From the IMG/VR virus record IMGVR_UViG_3300042731_000377, positions 1 to 30,941 of that record: a stretch of 30,941 nt of DNA; one strand, given 5' to 3'. Every line of letters starts with the position of its first letter. The stretch's first letter is position 1. Positions 23,301 to 30,941 of the stretch are shown one piece after another. A program made the translations under genes and the position numbers. The notes beneath the pieces were generated by a model. The model was not told the origin of the DNA. It did not search any database and saw only the letters and a program-made list of their open reading frames with translations. This DNA comes from a virus.

Positions 23301-26300
23301 TGCCTGCTGAGCTAAAGCTTGGGTATCTATATTTAAAATAGTAGATCCCTGACTGTATCCTGTTGGCAGTGCAGTTTGAGTAGCGTTTACTGGATCAACC
23401 TCAAATGTCCGTGTAGGAGCGTTGAATGGACCCGCCTTATGATCTGGTCTACACAACCTAAAACGCATGACTGCGCTTGTATTGGATGTTCTAATGGTCT
23501 CTCCTACTTGGAATGCACCGTTAACATTTGCAATAGGAAGTAGTTTGGGGAATACATCTAAGTTTCCGACATCATCAAAGAAACAGAAGTATTCTGAATT
23601 TGGTCTAAGACCACTTACATTAAACTCAATGTTTCTAGATCTTAAGAATGGATCAAAGGTTTCTTCTCTGATGTAAGTATTTCTAGACTCAATGTCATCT
23701 CTTCTAGTTGAGGATGTTTCTGTTGTGGTAGATCTAAGTTCATCTTGACCAAAACCGCCGTCTACAGTGTTGGTGCTTACTCTAGTGTCAAAGACCGTAA
23801 TCGGAATCTCTTGTGTAGTAAGGGTTTCAGATCTCTCTGTATGGATCCAGTTGTCACTCGTAGGTGTAAGTTTTACATTACCGACATAGTTCCAAACCAG
23901 ATAAGGGTTGAGGTTTTCTACTCTTGTGGCAAAATTTTGCTCAACGAAAGTATCCTCTTCATAATTAAGGGTAACCATTCTACCAGTCTTTCTGGTATTA
24001 GGATCCAGTAGAGCAAAGTCTTGACTAAAATCTAACTGAGATGGTGTAAGATTAGACTCTGGAACAATCTGTAAGTCAAGAGACTCTAAGTGCGAGAGAG
24101 GTGTAATCGTTCCTCTATCAGTATTAACATCAATTGGGGAAGATACCTGAATGAAATTTTTATTCTTCAGAGGATCTGCAAAGAAACCTGTCTTAAATCT
24201 ATCAAGACCATCAGCATCCTTAATTTGCAGTGTTTCTGCTTTTTGCTCTAAGAAAGAAAGATTTGTTACCTGCTCAAGGTTTTCTACCCTATCTTCAATC
24301 TTGCCAATATCTCGCATCGTATAACGCTTGTTATCGACGAGATAAACGCTGACATCATCTACATTATAAAGATATGGTGGCAGGGCAAGAACCGCAATAG
24401 TCATTGCACTTTGTTCATCATCAGGTGCCTTGGGCAATTTAGATGGCACACCCTGAATGACTTGCATTGTACCGTCGGTACGCAGCACAAGTTTATCAAC
24501 TCTACCATAGTAGTTTTGATAACCAAACTGCATGGATTCGTCTGGAGAGACTAATCTGCTAGGAAGACCTGTAAATGTTCTATTCTTATAGTAGAAAGGA
24601 GAGTATGCAGCTGCAGATGGCACAAACTCAGATACTCTTGGTCTAAAGTCTAAGATGTCAGAGACTCTCTTTCCTCTTCTACCAATTCTTGGAATTCTGT
24701 TCTTATAAAGTTCTTCATCATAACTGTTTACTGTAAATACATCACCAGTATCAGTTGATGGAACTTCATATCTGTCGAGAACTACCAGCAATCTCTTTGA
24801 TGGTACATATCCATTATTAAGTCTCTTAAGTCTAGAGTAATCGGCATACTGCTCTTTTTGCCCCTGACCCAATATAAATGCATCGGTAAGATCTTTGTAC
24901 TTACCAGGACTTACATTTTGCAATTGTGCGGTAGAATTAGAAGACTTAAATCTCAGATTTTCTAAAACTTGGAACTTAGTAGTTGTCTGATATACAACAC
25001 TGATCGTATATCCAATCGAATCAATTTCAACTACTCTTGCTAGAGAGTTAGAAGTTTCGCCAACGATAGTCTCTCCAACAATAGCGTCAGTAAAAATACT
25101 ATCAGTAGATGTAAATACTAATTTATCGAGAATAGGGTCATTTTCATCCAGAGATTCAAATACGCCTACGATGTTTACAACATCAGGATAGTTGAGGCAA
25201 ATCTCTTGATCTTGTACCGAAAGACCATAATATGGAGTGTGGATCAGACCATCTTCTTTAGTAGAGTTTGCAGTTAGACCAGAACCAACATTGTTGGAAT
25301 AGAGGACTTTTACAATCTCGGACTTCTTAAATTCCTTTACCTTGTTCTTGACATTGGTCTTTTGTACAGTAACATTGACCTTCATGTTAGTCTGACTAGC
25401 ATTGAGGTTATTAATTGTTACCGTGTTTGCAGTTACCTCAACCTGTGAACCATCAATAGATGCAATGGTTCCATTAGAGTATTGGACTTGATATCTTTCC
25501 TGATCAAAAGCAACAAATGCAACATCCGTTAGAGATACAGAACTGACATTGATTACGAGAACACCATCACTATCAGTGCTTTCTCCAGTAATCTGCTCAG
25601 TAAGCAGCAATGTAGAATCTGTGAAATCAATATTGGAGATATGTCTAGTGGGCAGGTCAAGATACAGACCAGGACGGGAATCGTCTACGATTTGACCACC
25701 AAGACGGAAAGTGCCAGTATATGCACTTCCAACAGGCAATCCACCGTCATAAAGGTTGCTGACATCTTGCATTGCGCCGACGGTCATTGTAACGCCGTCT
25801 GCAGCTACCTGATCAACAACATTTTGACTGATGACACTTCTTGTGGGGTCATTATATCGAATGACATCACCAGGTTTAAATCTTTCAAATGTTCTACCAG
25901 CGCAAGATACTGCACCAGCAGTAGTAATAGTAATGTTATCTGAAGCAGTAAAGTTGAAAGGAATTTTATCAGATAATTCCTTCTTAGCATAAAATGTATT
26001 CGACTGCTGGAAAGCATCGATATCATCAAAACCAAAAGCAGTAATTTTCTCTACTGTTCTTGAGAGATTTTCTTCTCTACCATTGAAGACGAGTTGCTCT
26101 CCTCTAAGAAATCTTCCAGATGTTTGAGTAAGAGTGAGAGTGCTGCTACCTGCACCAGCAGAAATAGTGTAGCCGCTAGCGCCACTATCTTTGCCAACAA
26201 CATAAGTGGATTCAATAACTTCTGAGGAGGAGACATTTTCGTTAATATCTAACTTAGTATATGTCTGAACATCATATAGGAACATATCCCATGATGTAGA

Positions 26301-27632
26301 ATTATCCTCATACTTAGCATCTACAAGACCAAAGTTATAAACTTTAGCGTCACCAATTTTCTCACTAGAAACACCAACCTTATTGCCTGCTAATAAATCA
26401 ATTGCATTTCTAAATGTAGTGATACCAGATACAGCATTGACTCTGACTCTGTTACCCATTGTGTATGGGAGACTTTCAGTAATCAGTTCGGAAGTCTCTC
26501 TTGGTTTGGGAACATCTACTACCTCACCAAGACTATCGTATCTATAACCCCTTACATATGCACTACCTGGAGAAACCTTGACACATCCAAGTTCTTCTGC
26601 AGGATTATTGCCTTGGATTGTAGATCCCTCTTCAAAGAAAAGACCGTTATTTCCAGCTCTGTCATTGAGACTATCCGCAAAAGTTACACGGAAAGGTTTG
26701 ACTGTATAGTCTCCAGATTCTTCAAAAGTTCTCTTAGCAAGATAATCATTAATTAGATTGTATTGAGAATCTTTAATTTCAGACTCGACAAGACCACCTC
26801 TAACTCTGATGATTTCTACAAAGTCGGTATCATCAAAATCATCTAAATCTTTTTTAGATAAGACGAGATCTATCTTTAATCTATCTGCACCAGGAGCAGC
26901 AAAGTTAGAAAATCCTTTTGCGTTGTCGTAGAGAGTGGGATCTTCTTTTGCGTTTACTAAAGTTTCTACAACCTTCAGACCAACTCTATAATCGGGAGAG
27001 TTGTCGTATTGGTCTAAAATTAATGTTTGCTTATTTACATTTGCAAAGGTGCCACGAACAAAATATACACCACTTGAGACTGATACGGCAGATCCAGCAA
27101 AACACGCATCACTTGCAACTGTAGATGCAAATGTAGATCCAGAGTTAATAGTTGTATTGCCGTATGTAATAGACTCCTTTAAAGTCAGGAGTTCATTATC
27201 CTCAAAAAATGCAAACTCTCTACTAGGACCAGGTACAAGATATTTTACATAAATTGTAGGATTGGCACTAATAGATGTTGAACTGGTAATAAAGTTAATA
27301 ACCTTTGCGGTAATACCAGAGTTCTGACCCTTAATCTCCTTACCGACTAATTGATCAAGATAAAGTTCAATGTCAGTTCCAAGGTGAGTGTCATCTAATC
27401 TGACAGCAAAGTAATCACCATCATATGTTACGCCACCAGGGATTACTACAGATCCCTCCTTGAACATGTGACTACCAAATTGCTCTACCTGATTTTGCAG
27501 GATAGACTGCAAGGTAGACAGTTCTCTAGCCTGAACTGGGAAACCAGGTTTGAATAAAACTTTGTAGTAATTACTGTCCCTATCATAATCGTCATAATAA
27601 GGACTGATGTTCAGGTTAGTCTGTTGTGGCAT
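20349..27632 (-). CDS. Giant DUF4815-type virion protein (2427 residues)
   Basis: The N-terminus matches what I know as DUF4815 in marine T4-like phages: MPQQTNLNISPYYDDYDRDS, YKVLFKPGFPVQARELSTLQ, NQVEQFGSHMFKEGSVVIPG and GCVKVSPGSAYVRGYRY. Later segments include VLDRYEVPSTDTGDVFTV, RRGKRVSDILDFRPRVSEF and ENLEQVTNLSFLEQ. A linker has ten prolines (1569-1578) and then PRRRRRPRRRQRGGGG (1598-1613). The C-terminal part opens with DPLAQTFRTDRFGAYVTSID, carries SGSGYKVGDVVGL near 1900 and a DTDGDGFGD calcium-type loop (2355-2363), and ends PVIKNIRAVALA. It follows gp8, where T4 has gp9-gp12, so it is probably a baseplate-linked fibre or wedge protein. It begins four bases after the gp8 stop with a weak ribosome site. 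Confidence 0.88.
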   Translation of the reverse strand: MPQQTNLNISPYYDDYDRDSNYYKVLFKPGFPVQARELSTLQSILQNQVEQFGSHMFKEGSVVIPGGVTYDGDYFAVRLDDTHLGTDIELYLDQLVGKEIKGQNSGITAKVINFITSSTSISANPTIYVKYLVPGPSREFAFFEDNELLTLKESITYGNTTINSGSTFASTVASDACFAGSAVSVSSGVYFVRGTFANVNKQTLILDQYDNSPDYRVGLKVVETLVNAKEDPTLYDNAKGFSNFAAPGADRLKIDLVLSKKDLDDFDDTDFVEIIRVRGGLVESEIKDSQYNLINDYLAKRTFEESGDYTVKPFRVTFADSLNDRAGNNGLFFEEGSTIQGNNPAEELGCVKVSPGSAYVRGYRYDSLGEVVDVPKPRETSELITESLPYTMGNRVRVNAVSGITTFRNAIDLLAGNKVGVSSEKIGDAKVYNFGLVDAKYEDNSTSWDMFLYDVQTYTKLDINENVSSSEVIESTYVVGKDSGASGYTISAGAGSSTLTLTQTSGRFLRGEQLVFNGREENLSRTVEKITAFGFDDIDAFQQSNTFYAKKELSDKIPFNFTASDNITITTAGAVSCAGRTFERFKPGDVIRYNDPTRSVISQNVVDQVAADGVTMTVGAMQDVSNLYDGGLPVGSAYTGTFRLGGQIVDDSRPGLYLDLPTRHISNIDFTDSTLLLTEQITGESTDSDGVLVINVSSVSLTDVAFVAFDQERYQVQYSNGTIASIDGSQVEVTANTVTINNLNASQTNMKVNVTVQKTNVKNKVKEFKKSEIVKVLYSNNVGSGLTANSTKEDGLIHTPYYGLSVQDQEICLNYPDVVNIVGVFESLDENDPILDKLVFTSTDSIFTDAIVGETIVGETSNSLARVVEIDSIGYTISVVYQTTTKFQVLENLRFKSSNSTAQLQNVSPGKYKDLTDAFILGQGQKEQYADYSRLKRLNNGYVPSKRLLVVLDRYEVPSTDTGDVFTVNSYDEELYKNRIPRIGRRGKRVSDILDFRPRVSEFVPSAAAYSPFYYKNRTFTGLPSRLVSPDESMQFGYQNYYGRVDKLVLRTDGTMQVIQGVPSKLPKAPDDEQSAMTIAVLALPPYLYNVDDVSVYLVDNKRYTMRDIGKIEDRVENLEQVTNLSFLEQKAETLQIKDADGLDRFKTGFFADPLKNKNFIQVSSPIDVNTDRGTITPLSHLESLDLQIVPESNLTPSQLDFSQDFALLDPNTRKTGRMVTLNYEEDTFVEQNFATRVENLNPYLVWNYVGNVKLTPTSDNWIHTERSETLTTQEIPITVFDTRVSTNTVDGGFGQDELRSTTTETSSTRRDDIESRNTYIREETFDPFLRSRNIEFNVSGLRPNSEYFCFFDDVGNLDVFPKLLPIANVNGAFQVGETIRTSNTSAVMRFRLCRPDHKAGPFNAPTRTFEVDPVNATQTALPTGYSQGSTILNIDTQALAQQAQGDFFGFLIPGTEIFGETSGAQATIGTYGLFSDNYGDLIGSIWIRNPNESPTPVARVRSGEREVKITSSSTNASGLRGSTAITSGSATFTAVGTTRQIQTDISVTTIATTTVVRDVNITLVNRRPPPPPPPPPPVIINRTRVIDRTRTIVQRVPRRRRRPRRRQRGGGGDPLAQTFRTDRFGAYVTSIDIYFASRLINAVDTAFIEIRDVELGTPTGQMLNPDARVDLQASEITPSTDASVATRFTFKSPVYLEPDKEYCFVLGSGTDTYEAWIARMGETTINTQSLPNAVGTVYNQQFAVGSLFKSQNATTWTPCQFEDLTFKINRAKFVTEPGVVTLQNPPLNSTNNLLPHLNKNPIEVLPKKATIGFTTTQTAGLIGTVFVPGRKVGDATQSFRSGIIEDKGGPATGVPGINTGGLNYGNATGAVQTFNITGRGSGLTLNVTVGMGVSAISAVSIASSGSGYKVGDVVGLVTADMGGSGVGARIGINTIAGVDTLYLTDIQAQEFTAGGDLTYTHDSGSVIDTTLDLLSYDATGSEFTGEYARVSSYNHGMYGFGNKVEITGVESDALPTEVSTDVTSSTTTISVASTTGFDRFEGVLVSAANTGFAIINNEIVSYTSVGINTLGGIVRGTNNTAAINHTNGSRIQKYEANGVSLTKINTTHDVENLDKQMDSYLIKIDREGRATDNTTLNFPQLSFTNNAHMGGSEVVASKNLQFNAIRPLIDVTASGVDDSVDFVVRTVTGTSVDGNESSFVDLGYESFLLNEQTTLEETRMICSEINETNQLGSLFRNKSINARLTFNNNGDFFNSPMLCLDSMSMQLYSYRINDPIDNYATDARAKAVVRDPHASYYLSKVISLKQPATSLRVVVDAVRPPGSDFRVLYGVIRPDSSEEDPTFELFPGYDNMIDTDGDGFGDVPIDPSNNDGHPDKFIAPDTSYREYQYTINDIEPFSGFLIKIVMSGENQARPPVIKNIRAVALA
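22794..22928 (-). other. Polyproline and arginine-rich linker in the 2427-residue protein
   Basis: On the minus strand ten consecutive proline codons (22899-22928) are followed by VIINRTRVIDRTRTIVQRV, then PRRRRRPRRRQR and four glycines (22794-22841). The segment separates the DUF4815-type N-terminal region from the DPLAQTF-type C-terminal region. It is highly basic and probably extended. Confidence 0.9.
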
Positions 27633-27636
27633 CTTC

Positions 27637-29208
27637 TTAGAACTCTAATACGATTTTGATGTCTTCCTTTTGTCTCTCGTTCCTCGTAATCGAGGGTCTG
27701 TTGTCAATGTAGATAATTTCACCGCTCCTCTTATTTATCTCCATATCCGCAAGACCATTGGTGAATTGTACACCTAGGTCCACAACTTTTCCTGTTGGAG
27801 TTGTAGTAGAGATGCCACTGAATGTCTGGTCAACATTGACACTGAAACCAGAAGCGGTAACAGCATCGCCCGTTGACTGGAATGAGAGGACTGGTGCTTG
27901 TGTTGCAACAGTAGTGCTATCAGTTTGATCATAGACAGATTGATTGAAGAACAAACTTCTGTCCTGATAGTATTTAATCACCTTGGTGCTGATATCATAC
28001 GAGGCGACTGTTCCCCTCGCAGTACCAACACCAGAAATATTTTGCTCAATCCTAGATCCAATCTCTAGTGATTGAGATGTATTGCCTGTAAACTTAATGC
28101 CTTTCAGGGAAGAAAACTCAGAGGTCTGTAAGAAAATTGTTGAGGAAGATCCAATTGGACTTGGGTTTTTAATAATACCAACCTGAGAAAATACTGTATC
28201 ATCAGCAAAGTCGTAGGAAGATGAGTCAAATCTTGTGTAGATTAGAACTTTGTCGGTTCCCAACTCCTTATAAAGATCAGATCCATGACCTTTTGCTGGC
28301 GGAATGATAGGAGTTAGTTTTGCAAACTTAGAAGCAGAAGCGTTGATAGAGGAAAGATCTACCCTACCAAAACTATATCCTTTACCTCCGTTAGTTACCT
28401 GAGCGGAGATGATCTGACCATTAGTGTTTGTTAGAATTCTAACTTTTGCTCCAGTGCCATCTCCAATAATGTCAACCTCAATTGGACTAGAAAGGAAACT
28501 ATAACCTTCACCTGTTTCATCAATCGATACAACTTTAATTTGGTTGTCGTTAATGTCAGAGTCTCCGTTGTCTCTAACGACTTTGATGTCGTTGGAAATG
28601 CTAGTTGCCCAATCATTGGGAACAGCGACATATTCAGTAGAGTCGAATTTAACAATATCAGCAGGAGGAACTGTAAACAGATACTTCCACAGATAACCGT
28701 CACCAGAAACGCCTGCCGCTGCTGGTTCGAGGTCAGTGAATGTTGGTTCGTCCAGAGATGCGTTTGCTGAAGACGAGATGCCTGCAGACCCGTTGTCAAT
28801 ACAAATGTAAACTCTGAAGTCAGAATTCATTACATAGTAGTTTGCTGAATACAATCTACTGGAGTTAGATACCAGTGACCTATTCAAAACATTGTAATCA
28901 TGACGGTACATATCATAAGATGTACCTTTTTTCCAGGATGTCTTTCTAATCAGTCTTCTAACATCACCAGGAAAAACCTTTCTACCAAACAGCATCGTAT
29001 CATACAAATGATTTGTATAATTGATGCTATCTTCTGGAGATGGGGGTTGAACTGTTGTACTATTCCAAGTATCAGTCCGCCCAAATCCAGCGGCAGTGGG
29101 ATTCGCCAGACTTAAGAAAGTGTAGTACGAGTTTGTACCAGTAGTTACATCCTCTACAAAATTATTAGCGTTAATAATTCTAAATTGGTCTGTTATAATA
29201 GCAGGCAT
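27637..29208 (-). CDS. 8: Baseplate wedge protein gp8
   Basis: gp8 is a wedge component of the baseplate, joining gp7, gp10 and gp6 during wedge assembly. The T4 gp8 pattern is visible at both ends: GFGRTDTWNSTTVQPPSPED then SINYTNHLYDTMLFGRKVFP, VRRLIRKTSWKKGTSYDMYR, DSDFRVYICIDNG-like text (here NSDFRVYICIDNG), GDGYLWKYLFTVPP, EYVAVPNDWA, and the terminal RSGEIIYIDNRPSI and EDIKIVLEF. The length is 523 residues against 334 in T4. The added sequence lies in the C-terminal half and includes the beta-rich segments GEGYSFLSSPIEVDI and GGKGYSFGRVDLSS. A perfect TATAAATA late promoter lies about 31 bases upstream of the ATG at 29208. The ribosome binding site is weak. Confidence 0.92.
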   Translation of the reverse strand: MPAIITDQFRIINANNFVEDVTTGTNSYYTFLSLANPTAAGFGRTDTWNSTTVQPPSPEDSINYTNHLYDTMLFGRKVFPGDVRRLIRKTSWKKGTSYDMYRHDYNVLNRSLVSNSSRLYSANYYVMNSDFRVYICIDNGSAGISSSANASLDEPTFTDLEPAAAGVSGDGYLWKYLFTVPPADIVKFDSTEYVAVPNDWATSISNDIKVVRDNGDSDINDNQIKVVSIDETGEGYSFLSSPIEVDIIGDGTGAKVRILTNTNGQIISAQVTNGGKGYSFGRVDLSSINASASKFAKLTPIIPPAKGHGSDLYKELGTDKVLIYTRFDSSSYDFADDTVFSQVGIIKNPSPIGSSSTIFLQTSEFSSLKGIKFTGNTSQSLEIGSRIEQNISGVGTARGTVASYDISTKVIKYYQDRSLFFNQSVYDQTDSTTVATQAPVLSFQSTGDAVTASGFSVNVDQTFSGISTTTPTGKVVDLGVQFTNGLADMEINKRSGEIIYIDNRPSITRNERQKEDIKIVLEF

Positions 29209-29238
29209 TATTACAACTTTAAGAGGGCGGTTTTTTTG

Positions 29239-29246
29239 TATTTATA
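29239..29246 (-). promoter_or_regulatory. Late promoter TATAAATA upstream of gp8
   Basis: The minus strand reads ACATTATAAATACAAAAAAA, containing a perfect T4 late promoter octamer. It ends about 31 bases before the gp8 ATG and includes the stop codon of the preceding gene. It is the best promoter match in the window. Confidence 0.75.
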
Positions 29247-30941
29247 ATGTTTTCTCAAGTGCTCCAGTGTTTCTCAGACCAACATTTCTTCTCTGAACCA
29301 GAGGATAGTTAGTAAGTTCTGGGTCAAAAGTAAGACCCTTAGTATTGAGAGAGACTGGATTCGATGCATCTCTAGCGAAGGATGAGAATTTACCCCAGGT
29401 AATCAAAGCAGCAGGATGTAATGTAGATCCAACACCCACAAGACCAGAAACATCGGTTCCAGAATGAATGTTGCATGTAATCACGCCAGTTCTAGAACTT
29501 CCGTCCCAAGAGATGCTGTGAATGTAGTAAACATTATTAATATAATGTGTACTGATAGCAACTACATCACTATCGTGAGTGTCAATACTGGTAATAATAC
29601 CAGCAGCAGGTTCGACTCCAGATGTATATAGTTTGATAGGTTGACCCACACCTAAGTTCTGAACATAAGATGCATTGAAGTCATTGACCAATTCATTGGT
29701 ATCTAACTGGAGAACGAGACCAAGATCTGTACCAATACCAGCAGATGTTGTGATACCAGTAACGAAACCAATGTATCCCTGAACTGCGGTATTAAGTGGA
29801 GGAACATCGTTGATCTGCTCAAAGTTTACACCTTTGGCAGCGGTAGTTCCAAAACCAACAGGAGCGATAGCAAACAGGTTGAAATCGTCTGTCAGTAAAC
29901 CATCAATATCTCTAAACAGTGCAACACTGTCAACATTAATGGTTCCATCACCTGTAGTTACAACACCAATGATGTTGGCAACGGGGTTAATTTGTGGTTC
30001 CAGAGAATCTCTTGCTTTGGATACCAGCAGACCACCAAATACCTTGTCTGCCTTTTGCTTCTCCCAACGCAGGGGTTTGTAGTCATCGTTATTTACGCCA
30101 GCACCTTGATAGAAGGGAGTTTCCACAACAGATGCTGTAGTAATCGTTTGTACGATTCTCTTCTCTTGCTGGTCAAAGTTTGTAGTATCTTTGGTGTAAG
30201 TATTGTTCTCAACTTCAGGACTCTTAAAGAGTTCTAAGGTATCACCTTCCTTAATAACTTCATTGATGTCAAAGAGGAAACTGTCATCACCAATAGTTCC
30301 TCTGTAGAAGAAGATGAATACATCGTCTTGAGTAGATGGTGCTGTAGTGAACTGAATAGATGTACCACCTCTGAAAACATAGTGGACATCTGGGTCCTGC
30401 AGAACACCATTAACGAACACAAGGAGAACTGGACCAAGGTCAATCTCTCTAGAGTCTTGATCATTATTATCAATCTCAAAACTGACCAGTTGGTTTTGAT
30501 AGTAGAGAGGATATCTTGTTCTGAATCCATCTTGGAAGGGTTTGATGTTGTCGATATAGTCAATGTTACCGAACTGCCATGCAGCGATATCATCGTTAAA
30601 GATATCTACAACTTCAATCTCAAATGGGATAAACAGGTCACCTGCGTCTGGATCTGTAGACAGACCAACTAGATTGAACTTATCACCAATCTTAAATCCA
30701 TAACCAGGTTTAGACAGAGTAAATTTCTCAACTTCAAACAGTTCAAACTCTGGTCCAGAAGACAGACCAACAAAGTTTGTACTGATGCCCAAGATATCGA
30801 CAGTTACCGAGCAACCGATACCTGATACTGTTGTGGATCCAATTCCAAGTCTGAAGTTACCTTCAATACTCAGATCCTTACCATTTGGTTCAGGAGAGGT
30901 GATAATAGCATCAGAGGTATAAAGACTACCAGCATGGTCAA
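29242..30941 (-). CDS. 7: gp7-like baseplate wedge protein (C-terminal part, cut by window edge)
   Basis: The frame is open from 29242 to the window end; I translated it past the apparent TTG at 30792, and it continues upstream (GSTTVSGIGCSVTVDI) without a stop, so the start lies outside the window. The visible 566 residues include LSKPGYGFKIGDKFNLVGLS, VLLVFVNGVLQDPDVHYVFR, GTSIQFTTAPSTQDDVFIFF and SITWGKF-type text (here LITWGKFSSFARDASNPVSL). The end is VQRRNVGLRNTGALEKTL. Position directly before gp8, and the family ending I associate with cyanophage gp7, indicate the wedge initiator gp7. I cannot align it with T4 gp7 by eye, so the symbol rests mainly on position. Baseplate or virion structure is nearly certain. 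Confidence 0.7.
   Translation of the reverse strand, partial: DHAGSLYTSDAIITSPEPNGKDLSIEGNFRLGIGSTTVSGIGCSVTVDILGISTNFVGLSSGPEFELFEVEKFTLSKPGYGFKIGDKFNLVGLSTDPDAGDLFIPFEIEVVDIFNDDIAAWQFGNIDYIDNIKPFQDGFRTRYPLYYQNQLVSFEIDNNDQDSREIDLGPVLLVFVNGVLQDPDVHYVFRGGTSIQFTTAPSTQDDVFIFFYRGTIGDDSFLFDINEVIKEGDTLELFKSPEVENNTYTKDTTNFDQQEKRIVQTITTASVVETPFYQGAGVNNDDYKPLRWEKQKADKVFGGLLVSKARDSLEPQINPVANIIGVVTTGDGTINVDSVALFRDIDGLLTDDFNLFAIAPVGFGTTAAKGVNFEQINDVPPLNTAVQGYIGFVTGITTSAGIGTDLGLVLQLDTNELVNDFNASYVQNLGVGQPIKLYTSGVEPAAGIITSIDTHDSDVVAISTHYINNVYYIHSISWDGSSRTGVITCNIHSGTDVSGLVGVGSTLHPAALITWGKFSSFARDASNPVSLNTKGLTFDPELTNYPLVQRRNVGLRNTGALEKTL

Noticed and set aside
27732-27739. GATAAATA on the minus strand within gp8
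   Set aside because: It is inside a conserved coding segment (the terminal Glu-Ile-Asn-Lys region) and far from any start codon, so it is probably chance.
30790-30792. TTG at 30792 as the start of the gp7-like gene
   Set aside because: The frame continues open to the window edge with family-like sequence upstream, and there is no ribosome binding site, so the gene is cut by the window instead.

Overview
The window is a late structural and packaging module of a T4-like myovirus, most likely a marine cyanophage (Synechococcus/Prochlorococcus type). The evidence is the gene order and the recognisable T4 homologues: a gp7-like protein, then gp8, gp13, gp14, gp15, gp16, gp17, gp18, gp19 and gp20. 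The very long structural proteins, a DUF4815-type protein and several small proteins familiar from cyanomyoviruses support the same view. No metabolic gene or tRNA is present to fix the host, so the host assignment is an inference. Every supported gene lies on the minus strand, so the module reads from high to low coordinates. Both end genes are cut by the window edges.

Baseplate and fibre block, in transcription order. A gp7-like baseplate protein (C-terminal part only) is followed by gp8. Next comes a 2427-residue DUF4815-type structural protein with a Pro10 and Arg-rich linker, and two small coiled-coil proteins. A 112-residue and a 70-residue protein precede a 2357-residue fibre-like protein. 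That fibre protein combines YadA-head-like motifs, 30-residue repeats, a beta-helix-like region and a LamG-like lectin domain. The neck and tail-completion genes gp13, gp14 and gp15 follow, then small terminase gp16. gp13 and gp14 are much larger than in T4 because each carries an internal insertion: a LamG-like domain in gp13 and a domain of Gly-Tyr-Pro-Pro repeats in gp14.

Small-gene cassette between the terminase subunits. About 2.1 kb separates gp16 from gp17 and holds seven small genes. Four are predicted membrane proteins, two have cysteine motifs and one is a basic DUF3008/DUF6321-type protein. Two of the seven are very short: a 43-residue zinc finger with a GTG start and a 46-residue membrane protein. 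After gp17 come a 73-residue CxxC/CxxC protein, tail sheath gp18, tail tube gp19 and the N-terminal two-thirds of portal gp20.

Expression. Seven sites matching the T4 late promoter core (TAAATA, one of them a perfect TATAAATA) lie 20-40 bases upstream of gene starts. From the 2427-residue gene to gp16 nearly every junction is a stop/start overlap (TAATG, TGATG or ATGA), which suggests coupled translation. At two junctions the Shine-Dalgarno sequence is the Gly-Gly codon pair of a conserved C-terminal IDGGxF ending in the upstream protein. There is no gene-free stretch longer than about 100 bases.
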